A DNA stretch of 64,000 bases from Pelosinus fermentans JBW45. Its GTDB lineage: Bacteria; Bacillota; Negativicutes; DSM-13327. Shown piece by piece: positions 33,612-42,185 of this stretch; position 1 is the first letter of the stretch, and every line of letters begins with the position of its first letter. The stretch is from the NCBI RefSeq assembly GCF_000271665.2, contig NZ_CP010978.1:4122501-4186500 (forward strand). The letters run 5' to 3'. The notes under the pieces are model-generated. The model searched no databases. It was not told the origin of the DNA and worked only from the letters and a program-made list of their open reading frames with translations. The position numbers and the translations under genes were made by a program.

Positions 33612-35066
33612 ATGAAAAAAAGTTTAACTCTGGCACTTGCTGTAATGTTTGGCTGTAGTGTTGCAGGTACAGCATTTGCGGCAACCGGAACGGAAAATCC
33701 GTTTACAACAGTCCCGTCCAATCATTGGGCATATCCTGCCGTGACACAACTAGTAAAAGCAGGCCTTATTGATGGCTATAACGATGGCGATTTCCGCGGT
33801 GATCGCGCTATCACTCGTTATGAAATGGCTTCATTGGTTGCCAAAGCAATGACCCATGTCGACAAAGCAGATGCTGCTGATAAAGCTGCGATTGACAAAC
33901 TTTCTGCAGAATATGCTAACGAACTCAACAATTTGGGGGTTCGTGTAAAAACTTTAGAAAAGAAAGTTAACGCTCTTGGCAAAATTACAATTGGTGGTGA
34001 ATTACGCATCCGCTACGATTATGCTGGTGATGGCGTTTCAGGTTTTAGCGATGCTAATTCTGACAAACGGAAAAATGGCCAAGAGCGGTTCCGCTTGAAT
34101 ATGAGCGCTCCTTTGGATGATAACTGGAAAGTATCTGCCCGCTATGAATCGCAAGCCGCTAAATATGGTGGCAGCGGCAGTGACAACCTGAATGTCCTGG
34201 CCCGTGCTTATGTAGAAGGCGACGTTGCCGGAATGCATGTATTGGCAGGCCGCGGCAATTTTAAAACCTTCAATGCCTATACCGGCTGGGATAAAGATAA
34301 CTGGGACGGCGCAGGCGTTACTATCGGCAATAAATTAACTTTAGACATGTATGCTATGAAACATGGCGGTACTAATAGTACTACTACTTATACTACTACT
34401 GCTGTTGTTGATTCAAGTGGCAATCCTGTTCTTGATAAAAATGGCAATCCTACTTATACTACTAAATCAACTTCTGCCTTCAAGCAGGTTAATACCTGGT
34501 ACAAATTGTCTCAGTTGAAATACTCTTTCTCTCCCGACTTCACTATGGCTGCTCAATGGTTAAAGAATCCTGTCGAAGATAGGGGCATAACAGGTGGTAG
34601 CTATGACACAATAGGTATCGGCTTTAAATATAGCGGAATTAAAAACATAACATTAAGCGCTGAATACGCTAAAAACAGAGCTACTAAAATTATGGGAACT
34701 GACGCTGCTGGTACTCTTAGCAGTAAGGTGGCTACTACAAACGATAAGCCTGTAGGCTATGAAATTAAACTAGATTACGGCAAAGCGGATAAAAGCAAAG
34801 TTGGCACCTGGGGTTCTTGGGTCGGCTACAGATATGCCGAAGATGGCTTTGACCGCAGTGACGTGACCACTGGTTTCCGTCATGATAATGCTAAAGCAGC
34901 TCGTATGAACAATATTAAAGGTGTGGAAGTTGGATTAGATTATACCTTCATTAAAAATACTAAATTTCAAGCTTTCTACATTGCCGGTAAAGCTGTAAAT
35001 GGGAATGATATTGCCGGTACGGACAATAAACATATGACATATGCTCAAATGGAATTATTCTTCTAA
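33612..35066 (+). CDS. SLH-domain outer-membrane porin (OmpM-like)
   Basis: 484 residues; TAGGAGGAG precedes the ATG. A signal peptide ends at AFA near residue 23. One SLH domain follows (about 33-85: VPSNHWAYPAVTQLVKAGLIDGY, read in parts, then the ITRYEMA motif), then a helical coiled-coil linker (about 88-120) and a long beta-barrel with alternating strands, ending in an aromatic residue (MELFF) as outer-membrane barrels do. In Negativicutes such proteins tether the outer membrane to the wall and act as diffusion channels. The pectin box in front of it suggests it lets pectin oligomers through; that is inference. Confidence 0.9.
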   Translation: MKKSLTLALAVMFGCSVAGTAFAATGTENPFTTVPSNHWAYPAVTQLVKAGLIDGYNDGDFRGDRAITRYEMASLVAKAMTHVDKADAADKAAIDKLSAEYANELNNLGVRVKTLEKKVNALGKITIGGELRIRYDYAGDGVSGFSDANSDKRKNGQERFRLNMSAPLDDNWKVSARYESQAAKYGGSGSDNLNVLARAYVEGDVAGMHVLAGRGNFKTFNAYTGWDKDNWDGAGVTIGNKLTLDMYAMKHGGTNSTTTYTTTAVVDSSGNPVLDKNGNPTYTTKSTSAFKQVNTWYKLSQLKYSFSPDFTMAAQWLKNPVEDRGITGGSYDTIGIGFKYSGIKNITLSAEYAKNRATKIMGTDAAGTLSSKVATTNDKPVGYEIKLDYGKADKSKVGTWGSWVGYRYAEDGFDRSDVTTGFRHDNAKAARMNNIKGVEVGLDYTFIKNTKFQAFYIAGKAVNGNDIAGTDNKHMTYAQMELFF

Positions 35067-35095
35067 TCCGAATAATTTGATAAAAAATCGTAGAC

Positions 35096-35131
35096 AAAAA
35101 GGCACTTTACGCAAATCGTAAGGTGCCTTTT
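35096..35131. terminator. Bidirectional terminator between porin and response regulator genes
   Basis: aaaaggcactttacg pairs with cgtaaggtgcctttt (one wobble) around a 5-base loop, with A- and T-runs on both sides. It serves the convergent genes ending at 35066 and 35141. Confidence 0.85.
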
Positions 35132-35140
35132 GCCTTAAAT

Positions 35141-36754
35141 TTATAACTTATTTTTAAATTCAATAGGTGGAACGCCCGTATATTTTTTAAAACAGACACT
35201 AAAATACTCCGGGCTGCTATATCCCACTACATCTGCTACTTCATAGGTTTTCATGTTATTGCTTCTCAAAAGTTCCATCGCTTTTTTCATTCTTAGCTGT
35301 AATAAAAAATCTGAAAAGGTAATGTTTCTTTCCTGCTTAAACAGTGTGCTCAAATAAACCGGGTTCATGTGCACATGCTTAGCTACTTCCTGTAATGATA
35401 ATCCCTGCTTTTCGTAATGTTCTTCAATATACTTTGCGGCTTCTCCTATTACCCCACTCCTGTGACTCTCACGCTGCGTTGTCATAAATTGAGCAAGATC
35501 ACATGCCACAAACTTGATCAAGTTCGTAATTTCCTGAATGGTTTGCATTTCATTAATTCGACTGTAGTAAATAGATACATTTCCCTGCTGCGTTTTTTCC
35601 CATTCTTGTGCCCACTCAGCCGCACCTCGAAATAGAGATATAATTAACTGTACTGCAAGGAGGCGAACATAATACAGTGATATATGACTTTGCTGCATCA
35701 TCTTACTTTCCAAATCATCGACAAAATGCAAAGCATCTTGCACCAAACCAAGCTTTACTTTATCTACAAGTTCAATTTCTTGCCCACTGATCTTTACACT
35801 CTTATCATAACTTGACGATCTTCCACCAACATCCAACATGGAGAAAACTCTATTTTTACCAATAAAGTGGCGATAACTAAATACAGACCGTGCCTCCCCA
35901 TAAGATGATTCAATATTAGAGATTCCATGATACGCTCCCCCAAGAGCAATCGTCACTGTTGTTTCTAAATATTCTTCTACCGTATTTTTAATCTGCTCTG
36001 CTAAAGCCCTTGCATTTTCTTCTGCTTTTTCGCAGGTTTCATTGCTAGAATAAATTAGAATCAGTTCATCCTTTTCTAATTCAACGACGCCTCCTTTTCC
36101 CTCAGCAAATAGTAACTCTTCACAAATATTGAAAATACAGTACCTTAAGGCTTCTCTTTTTTCAATAGGCTGCTCTACTGTCCCCACTAGTTCCTTATAA
36201 TACTCATCAATCTTGACTAAAAAAACAATAAAAGTTTGACCTGTTAATTCAATACCTAATGACCTTGCTTCCTGTATTAACTCTTCTTTATTATTTTCTT
36301 TACATTCCGTCAAATTTTTTAAAAATGCTTTTCTAAAAAAAGGCTTTGCTTCACTTATTTTTTGTTGTGCCCTATTCTCGACATCCCATTCTCCAGCTGC
36401 TTTTCTTACTTTTTCTAGTAGTATTTCCTTATCTACCGGCTTAAGCAAATAATCAAAAGCTCTTATTTGTATCGCTTGTTGTGCATATATAAAGTCATTA
36501 TATCCTGTAAGAAGAATTAACTTAATCATCGGATATCGTTCCTTAACAATACGTGCCATATCCAGACCATCCATAAATGGCATCCTAATATCAGATATTA
36601 CAATATGAGGATGAAATTCTTCAATTAGTTTGAGCCCCTGTTCCCCATCAGCCGCCTCTCCTCCAAGCTGAAACCCATACTCCTCCCAAGGTATTGTCTT
36701 AGCCAGCCCCTTGCGAATAATTCGGTCGTCATCAATAATTAAAATTCTATGCAT
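35141..36754 (-). CDS. Response regulator with AraC-type DNA-binding domain (YesN-like)
   Basis: 537 residues. REC domain at 1-120 with the acidic pocket IIDDD, phospho-acceptor Asp55 in ISDIRMPFMDG, Thr at LLTGYND and Lys at LLKPVDKE. A long middle region follows, then two AraC helix-turn-helix motifs at about 435-535 (LSLQEVAKHVHMNPVYLSTLFKQ and TYEVADVVGYSSPEYFSVCFKK, read in parts). YesN-type regulators control uptake and breakdown of plant polysaccharides. It overlaps the kinase gene by 8 bases. AraC proteins bind direct repeats about two helical turns apart, which is what promoters A-D show, so it is the natural candidate activator. Confidence 0.93.
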   Translation of the reverse strand: MHRILIIDDDRIIRKGLAKTIPWEEYGFQLGGEAADGEQGLKLIEEFHPHIVISDIRMPFMDGLDMARIVKERYPMIKLILLTGYNDFIYAQQAIQIRAFDYLLKPVDKEILLEKVRKAAGEWDVENRAQQKISEAKPFFRKAFLKNLTECKENNKEELIQEARSLGIELTGQTFIVFLVKIDEYYKELVGTVEQPIEKREALRYCIFNICEELLFAEGKGGVVELEKDELILIYSSNETCEKAEENARALAEQIKNTVEEYLETTVTIALGGAYHGISNIESSYGEARSVFSYRHFIGKNRVFSMLDVGGRSSSYDKSVKISGQEIELVDKVKLGLVQDALHFVDDLESKMMQQSHISLYYVRLLAVQLIISLFRGAAEWAQEWEKTQQGNVSIYYSRINEMQTIQEITNLIKFVACDLAQFMTTQRESHRSGVIGEAAKYIEEHYEKQGLSLQEVAKHVHMNPVYLSTLFKQERNITFSDFLLQLRMKKAMELLRSNNMKTYEVADVVGYSSPEYFSVCFKKYTGVPPIEFKNKL

Positions 36755-38576
36755 TTCGCCTGTCCTCCAATTGTTTCATCGGAATGATAACTTTTATTAC
36801 CGTTCCTTCATGCAACTCACTTGCAATCTGCAATCCAGCTTCCTTTCCATAATGAAGTTGGAGTCGTTCATGAACACTACGCACACCCAGACCAAGCTTC
36901 TCAAGCCCTTGGTCTCTATTATCCAGGCTGCTCCGGACTTCTTGCAGCCTCTCCCGGCTCATTCCAAGTCCGTTATCCTGCACTTCAAAACATAAGACCC
37001 CATCCCGTTCATAGCCGCTTACCTTAATCCAGCCAATTCCCCTCTTTTGCTTTACGCCATGATAAATTGCATTTTCCACCAGTGGCTGCAGTGTTAATTT
37101 CACAATACTATAGGATAAAATCTCAGGTTTCACATTAATTTCATAAGAAAAGGCATCACCATAGCGCATCTCTTGAATAAATAAATAATTACGTATATGA
37201 GAAAACTCCTCTTCAACACTGATAATTTCCTTGCCACAGCTAATACTTATGCGGAAAAAATTTGCTAAAGCTGTAATCATCGCACTGGCGTCTTCATTCA
37301 ATCCCATATCACATAATCCCTTAATGGAATACAATGTGTTATACAAAAAGTGTGGATGAATTTGTGTCTGTATTACCGAAAATTCCAACTGCCTCTTTGT
37401 TTCCTGATCGATGTTAATCTGCTCCAGCAAATCTTTTACTCGCTCTACCAAATCTTTTACTCCCTGATTTAAAACTCCCATCTCATTCAATGGATGAGTA
37501 TCAGTAACAAAATTTATATTCTCCCCCTGTATGCGCTTCATACTATCCGTCAGAACTGAAATCGGTTTTGTGATATAAATAGCCAACACATTTGTCAAAA
37601 ATACAGCAACAATAATTAATAAAACAATCAGCGACAACGTAATATATTTTATATACTTAACTCGATCCAAAATTTCTTCCTGTGTAAATACAGCCGCAAG
37701 CTTCCATTGATTGGTCTGCAGAGTATCATAGATAACAACCATTGTCTTGCCTTTAGGGGTTTTAAATTCAAGCCTTCCTTCTTTCTCCTTGATTTCCTGT
37801 AATTTTTTTATTACCTCGTTATTCATCTGATATTTTTCGTCAATTTTTTTAAAAGTCATTGCATCTTCCTGATTCACTAATATTAAATATCCACTTTTAC
37901 TAAGTAATGATTTGCTGAAAACTCTCTCAAAAAAATCATACCGCAAATTAAATAAAATAATTCCATTAATCTTTGCATTTTCCCGTCCAAAAAGTTTGAA
38001 CATACTGATAACTCTACTCGGATTTTCTCCACGTTGTATGTCTTCCGAGCGGGAATTCTGCCAATATATATCATACGGATTGTCTGTATATCTCTTACGA
38101 TATTGCTTATAAATAAATTTGAGCATGGAACTGGAATCATCACCTCTAAAAAAAACAAACTTGCCATTATGGAAATTGATGTAAATCGAGTCAATCAGAG
38201 TTCCATTAACCGATCGAATCCCATTAACATGAGATTGTACCTTCAAATAATCTTCAGGACTAATATCCTCAGGTTCTTTATTCATAACAGTAAGAAGATC
38301 AGGTTCATTCGACACTGCATTCAATTGCTGCAGCGCATCAGCAAACCGATTATCAAGATAATTTCCTGTTTGAAAAACAATGGTTTTAATATTATGGTAC
38401 GCATTTTCCTCAATCTGCGATGCAGCCAATAAATATGATGTCATCCCTGTAATAAAGATAAAGAAGATAATGATCGGTATATAAAAACTGAGAATAGTAG
38501 ATTTAAACGAATACAGAAATTTTCGTGCAAACTTATCTTTCAACCATTTAATCAGCATTTCTATCTTTTTTTTCAA
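36747..38576 (-). CDS. Sensor histidine kinase (YesM-like)
   Basis: 609 residues; TTG start at 38576 behind AAAGGGGGGG. Membrane helices near 29-52 and 312-335 flank an extracytoplasmic Cache-like sensor; then HAMP, a His_kinase dimerisation region with QIHPHFLYN (His409) and a HATPase_c domain (NAIYHGV, QDNGLGM, GLGVRSVHERL). It senses an external signal, probably pectin-derived, directly or through the binding protein, and phosphorylates the overlapping YesN-like regulator. No other kinase gene is near the pectin genes. Confidence 0.93.
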   Translation of the reverse strand: MKKKIEMLIKWLKDKFARKFLYSFKSTILSFYIPIIIFFIFITGMTSYLLAASQIEENAYHNIKTIVFQTGNYLDNRFADALQQLNAVSNEPDLLTVMNKEPEDISPEDYLKVQSHVNGIRSVNGTLIDSIYINFHNGKFVFFRGDDSSSMLKFIYKQYRKRYTDNPYDIYWQNSRSEDIQRGENPSRVISMFKLFGRENAKINGIILFNLRYDFFERVFSKSLLSKSGYLILVNQEDAMTFKKIDEKYQMNNEVIKKLQEIKEKEGRLEFKTPKGKTMVVIYDTLQTNQWKLAAVFTQEEILDRVKYIKYITLSLIVLLIIVAVFLTNVLAIYITKPISVLTDSMKRIQGENINFVTDTHPLNEMGVLNQGVKDLVERVKDLLEQINIDQETKRQLEFSVIQTQIHPHFLYNTLYSIKGLCDMGLNEDASAMITALANFFRISISCGKEIISVEEEFSHIRNYLFIQEMRYGDAFSYEINVKPEILSYSIVKLTLQPLVENAIYHGVKQKRGIGWIKVSGYERDGVLCFEVQDNGLGMSRERLQEVRSSLDNRDQGLEKLGLGVRSVHERLQLHYGKEAGLQIASELHEGTVIKVIIPMKQLEDRRNA

Positions 38577-38785
38577 GACGCCCCCCCTTTCTACTGTCGC
38601 AAGATTCGCACTATTTAAGCATGATTACACCATATACTTAATTCCCCCCTTACTCAAAAGATGTCTGTATCTACTTTTGTCACCTAAATTCTCCATTTAT
38701 TTCTATTTATTCGATAATAGTTAATTAACCCCTTTAAAAAAGTAATATAAACTTAATTTTTACCTCATTTCTGATTGCAAAAATA

Positions 38786-38819
38786 AACATCAGCAAAGAT
38801 TTTCTGCTTTGCTGATGTT
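38786..38819 (-). terminator. Orphan terminator upstream of the kinase gene
   Basis: Perfect 13-bp stem aacatcagcaaag / ctttgctgatgtt; the minus strand continues TTTATTTTT. It lies between divergent genes, so it would act in the kinase leader or stop an unseen minus-strand RNA. The remaining 38577-38990 sequence holds no supported gene. Confidence 0.55.
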
Positions 38820-38990
38820 ACTAATCAAGTCTGGCCCTAATTCTCCATTCTGCTCCCGTAGTGAGTCATTTATCAGCATTTTTCAGGAAGGAAGCCGTGA
38901 TTCTCCGAAATTTTGTGCCTCTCCAATATTTGACATTCCTTTTTAAAAGGAAGAAAATGAAAAGAAAGCTAAATGGTTGGTGATTTTCTT

Positions 38991-40193
38991 ATGAAGCTTA
39001 AAGGAACATCGCTTTTGGAAAAACAAATTCTAAATACCATCTTTGAAAAAATTGATCACGGCAGCCTTGGTGTCCGCTACTGGGATGGCGAAGAAATTGC
39101 CTATGGTCAGTCAAGAGGGAAAACCAAGCTCATTTTTAAAACGGTGCCACCATTCAATTTCGCCAATGACCCTGTCCTTGCTATGGGTGAAGCCTATATG
39201 AGCGGAGATCTTGATTATGAGGGGAAACTGGAAGATTTCCTCCGGCTACTCGATGCCAATCCCCAGGTTTTCGCAAAAAACAGTGTCTTAACAAAGACTG
39301 TTCAAGCAATGAGTGGGCTAACCAGTCGATTTCAAGCCAAACAGAATATTCAACATCATTATGATCTTGGTAATGATTTCTTCTCTTTATGGCTTGATAA
39401 AACGATGAGCTATTCCTGCGCCTACTTCAAACATCCACACGATACCCTGGAACAAGCTCAGTTGCAAAAAATCGACTATATCTTGAAGAAGTTGAATCTA
39501 AAACCGGGCGAAACCTTACTCGACATAGGCTGCGGCTGGGGCTGGCTCATCATTAAAGCCGTGCAAACCTATGGTGTCAAAGCTGTAGGTATAACCTTGA
39601 GCGAAGAACAATTCCAAAAAAGCCAGCAGCGTATTGCCAGTTTAAACCTAACCGATCAAATAACCGTAAAACTGTTAAATTATCTTGACCTGGACGAGAA
39701 AACGTACTGTTTCGATAAAATCGTCAGCGTCGGCATGTTTGAACATGTAGGTAAAAAGAACATCCCTAACTATCTTGAGAAAGTATCCAGCCTGCTGACG
39801 CCAGGAGGTTTGTCGCTGCTTCACACAATCACCGATACCACTGAGAACAAACCGGAAAATTCATGGATCAAGAAATTCATATTCCCCGGCGGCTATGTCC
39901 CTTCCTTGCGTGAAGTCATATGGCAGCTGCCGGAATACGATTTCCATCTTCTCCATGGGGAAAGTCTCCGCATGCATTATGCCAAGACTCTTGACTGCTG
40001 GTATCATAATTTTTCCGACCACATCGATACCGTCAAAGAGAAATTTGACGACCAGTTTGTCCGAATGTGGAGTCTTTATCTCCAAGGCTGCGCTGCTGCG
40101 TTCCGGACGACAGGGCTGGATATTCATCAGCTTCTTTTTTCAAAAGGCTTAAATAATAATCTGCCCCTAACGTACGATCATTTACATAACTAA
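38991..40193 (+). CDS. cfa: Cyclopropane-fatty-acyl-phospholipid synthase
   Basis: About 400 residues from ATG 38991; ATG 38973, six codons earlier, is equally possible because ribosome sites are weak. It adds a methylene from S-adenosylmethionine across double bonds of membrane lipids. The N-terminal lipid-binding region is followed by YDLGNDFFSLWLDKTMSYSCAYF, the SAM-binding motif LLDIGCGWGWL and GMFEHVG, all family signatures. Stand-alone gene with its own upstream region; followed by a repeated hairpin at 40239. Confidence 0.93.
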   Translation: MKLKGTSLLEKQILNTIFEKIDHGSLGVRYWDGEEIAYGQSRGKTKLIFKTVPPFNFANDPVLAMGEAYMSGDLDYEGKLEDFLRLLDANPQVFAKNSVLTKTVQAMSGLTSRFQAKQNIQHHYDLGNDFFSLWLDKTMSYSCAYFKHPHDTLEQAQLQKIDYILKKLNLKPGETLLDIGCGWGWLIIKAVQTYGVKAVGITLSEEQFQKSQQRIASLNLTDQITVKLLNYLDLDEKTYCFDKIVSVGMFEHVGKKNIPNYLEKVSSLLTPGGLSLLHTITDTTENKPENSWIKKFIFPGGYVPSLREVIWQLPEYDFHLLHGESLRMHYAKTLDCWYHNFSDHIDTVKEKFDDQFVRMWSLYLQGCAAAFRTTGLDIHQLLFSKGLNNNLPLTYDHLHN

Positions 40194-40238
40194 CGCCTTT
40201 CTTCACCTAAGACCCCGCCCCACCTTAAATCCTAACTA

Positions 40239-40288
40239 ATAGGGAAAGCCACTATTTATCTGTAAAAGTAAATAGTGACTTTCCCTAT
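40239..40288. terminator. Repeated terminator-like hairpin, copy 1
   Basis: 20-bp stem with one mismatch (atagggaaagccactattta with its inverse at 40269-40288) and a 10-base loop. Sequence family shared with 42065-42112 and 46618-46668. It lies after cfa. Confidence 0.7.
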
Positions 40289-40425
40289 ATCCTATGTTAT
40301 GACACAATTAATAGGAAGACCAACTAATAAAGCCAATCATTTTAAATGTGATTACATCGTCCCCATCGTCCTTTTGAAAAAATATAATTTTTGAAATAAG
40401 AACTCATTTTTCACTTTACTTTTAC

Positions 40426-40453
40426 TTGCAATCCCTAAGAAATGTAATATAAT
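40426..40453 (+). promoter_or_regulatory. Promoter of a candidate non-coding RNA
   Basis: TTGCAA (40426-40431), 16-base spacer, TATAAT (40448-40453). No gene follows for more than 400 bases. Confidence 0.55.
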
Positions 40454-40459
40454 TAGGAA

Positions 40460-40719
40460 TAGGTGGAAATTAAAAAAGTCGCCGTGTCCTGAGAGTGGTG
40501 GTACACTCCCAGGCACGAGCAGGTGTTCTGGCACCTACACGTAACAGCTAGCTGTCTACGACGACAATTTATTATACCGTGATTTTCCCTTGAAAACAAG
40601 GGAGATAGTACGTTGGGTATAGTAGCATTGTAGTTTTTGGCAGAAGCTTAGCGTCTGCATGCAATCAAAACGAAGCAAAGCGCATGTGTAGGTTGAAAAG
40701 ACCTCGCATGCGTTTTTTT
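40460..40719 (+). ncRNA. Candidate structured non-coding RNA of about 260 nt
   Basis: Lies between the promoter above and an intrinsic terminator, and contains no open frame. Folding by eye gives a GTCG/CGAC-closed multibranch with three hairpins (long arm cgtgtcctg...caggcacg, arm aggtg/cacct, arm acagc/gctgt), then a second domain closed by tattatacc/ggtatagta with inner hairpin cccttg-aaaa-caaggg, then the terminator. GC content is above the surroundings. I do not recognise the class; a small regulatory RNA or a leader of the 91-residue gene downstream are both possible. Confidence 0.55.
40681..40719 (+). terminator. Intrinsic terminator of the candidate RNA
   Basis: cgcatg/catgcg outer stem, aggt/acct inner stem, then seven T (40713-40719). 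Confidence 0.75.
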
Positions 40720-40746
40720 AATTTCCCCTGAAACAAACTGTATGCT

Positions 40747-40782
40747 GGTTTCTTCTATCCGCATCAGCGGATAGAAGAAACC
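40747..40782 (+). repeat. Perfect 16-bp hairpin upstream of the 91-residue gene
   Basis: ggtttcttctatccgc pairs perfectly with its inverse at 40767-40782 around the loop ATCA. No T-run follows, so a leader structure or RNA stabiliser is more likely than a terminator. Confidence 0.55.
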
Positions 40783-40878
40783 TCCTACAGAATGAAGATG
40801 GGGGGATATAAATTGGTATCAGTTCGTTCCATTTACGACGGGCAAGACTCGAATTTCTGCAAGGAGAGGACAATGTAA

Positions 40879-41154
40879 ATGTATAGAACCTACAGAACAA
40901 CGAAAGACACAATTTGGGGTGAGGAAACGGAGAACATTGATATTACACTTAAATTGATCACGGATATGGATGGGAAACAATATGTGATGATCAAGAACCA
41001 AAAGGAAGATGCTATATATAATCTTTCCCTGGTAGGTCATATCACTGAAATAGTTAGCGAAGTTTCATTCGAAGAGTATAGAAACATTACCTATGCAAGA
41101 TTAGATAAGGAATTGTTAGAGCAAGGGATCAAACCCAGGAGACGGCTTCCCTAA
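40879..41154 (+). CDS. Hypothetical 91-residue protein
   Basis: A small soluble, charged protein with predicted beta strands (QYVMIKNQKEDAIYNLSLVGH). No family recognised. AAGGAGAGG lies upstream, and an ATG-TAA minimal frame immediately precedes the ATG. It is separated from the candidate RNA by 160 bases and a hairpin, so it might share its regulation. Confidence 0.6.
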   Translation: MYRTYRTTKDTIWGEETENIDITLKLITDMDGKQYVMIKNQKEDAIYNLSLVGHITEIVSEVSFEEYRNITYARLDKELLEQGIKPRRRLP

Positions 41155-41195
41155 AGCTCCACATCGGAAGTCTCTCGCGAAAAAGTGAAATTTAA

Positions 41196-41948
41196 TTAAT
41201 ACCTCTTCTTATGGGCAGAATATCTATCGTTCGGACATTTTACTTGATTTTTTGAGTTTAAATTATAATGACAGAACCACCAATCAAAACAACTTATTTC
41301 GCCATATTCATCTTCTTCTAACCTTTCTTTGGCGATTTTTTCTGTATTTGCTGGAGGTATAATAACATTACTGCCGATCAAATTATTCTGAGGCCAATTC
41401 GCTGGAGTCGCCACTTGATAGTTACTCGTTACCTGGAGTGCATGTATCAATCTCAAGATTTCGCTTATATTTCGTCCAACTTCTTGAGGATAATACAAAA
41501 TGGCTCTAATGATTCCTTTATTGTCTATAATGAATACAGCTCTAACAGTATTTGTTCCCTTATTAGGATGAATCATACCCAATCGCTTGGCAACATTCCC
41601 CTGATCATCAGCGATAATTGGAAATTGAATTTCAACTTGTAAATTATCATATATCCACTCAATCCATTTTAAATGCGCAAACACTTGATCGATGGATAAT
41701 CCCATTAGCTCCGTATTTAACTTACAGAAATCTTCCCGTCTTGTTTCAAATGCTACAAATTCAGTGGTGCAAACGGGTGTAAAATCACCAGGATGACTAA
41801 AGAGCATTAGCCATTTTCCTGAATAATCTCCAGGTAGTTTAATGTCTCCCTGGGTAGTCTTTACTATCATTTTAGGAAATGTATCTCCTATCAAAGGCAT
41901 TCTTTCGTAAGCCATACCATCCACCTTCTTATCCTCCTCAACCGCCAT
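41196..41948 (-). CDS. Peroxiredoxin (Prx6/archaeal TPx type)
   Basis: Up to 250 residues; the family-like start is the ATG at 41915 ([11 protein letters not shown]), 11 codons into the frame. The peroxidatic cysteine is in DFTPVCTTE (Cys60 of the long form), with the conserved arginine at VRAVFIID. A long C-terminal extension carries three more cysteines ([16 protein letters not shown]), one of which probably resolves the disulphide as in archaeal thioredoxin peroxidases. It reduces hydrogen peroxide and organic peroxides. Single gene. Confidence 0.92.
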   Translation of the reverse strand: MAVEEDKKVDGMAYERMPLIGDTFPKMIVKTTQGDIKLPGDYSGKWLMLFSHPGDFTPVCTTEFVAFETRREDFCKLNTELMGLSIDQVFAHLKWIEWIYDNLQVEIQFPIIADDQGNVAKRLGMIHPNKGTNTVRAVFIIDNKGIIRAILYYPQEVGRNISEILRLIHALQVTSNYQVATPANWPQNNLIGSNVIIPPANTEKIAKERLEEDEYGEISCFDWWFCHYNLNSKNQVKCPNDRYSAHKKRY

Positions 41949-42064
41949 AGCTTTATATTTATGTATAATATGAAGCCCTCAAGTGAAACGTTCAACTAAC
42001 GAAATAACTTCACTCCTAGCAATTTTTTGACTATAACCTATGCAATGTTTACGGTGGAGGAATA

Positions 42065-42112
42065 TAGAAAAAGCCACTATTTACTTTTATAGATAAATAG
42101 TGGCTTTCTCTA
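42065..42112. terminator. Repeated terminator-like hairpin, copy 2
   Basis: 19-bp stem with one mismatch (tagaaaaagccactattta with the inverse at 42094-42112). It lies between the end of the ABC-F gene and the start of the peroxiredoxin gene, both leftward, and so can terminate the ABC-F transcript. Confidence 0.7.
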
Positions 42113-42185
42113 CATTCCTACTGATATTGGTAAGCACAATTAAGCTGCATTATAATTGCTTACTTTCTAGCAATCAGGATCATGG

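Noticed and set aside
40460-40719. Naming the structured RNA as 6S RNA, raiA RNA or a known riboswitch
   Set aside because: The overall rod shape or conserved blocks of these classes could not be verified from the sequence by eye, so it is left unnamed.
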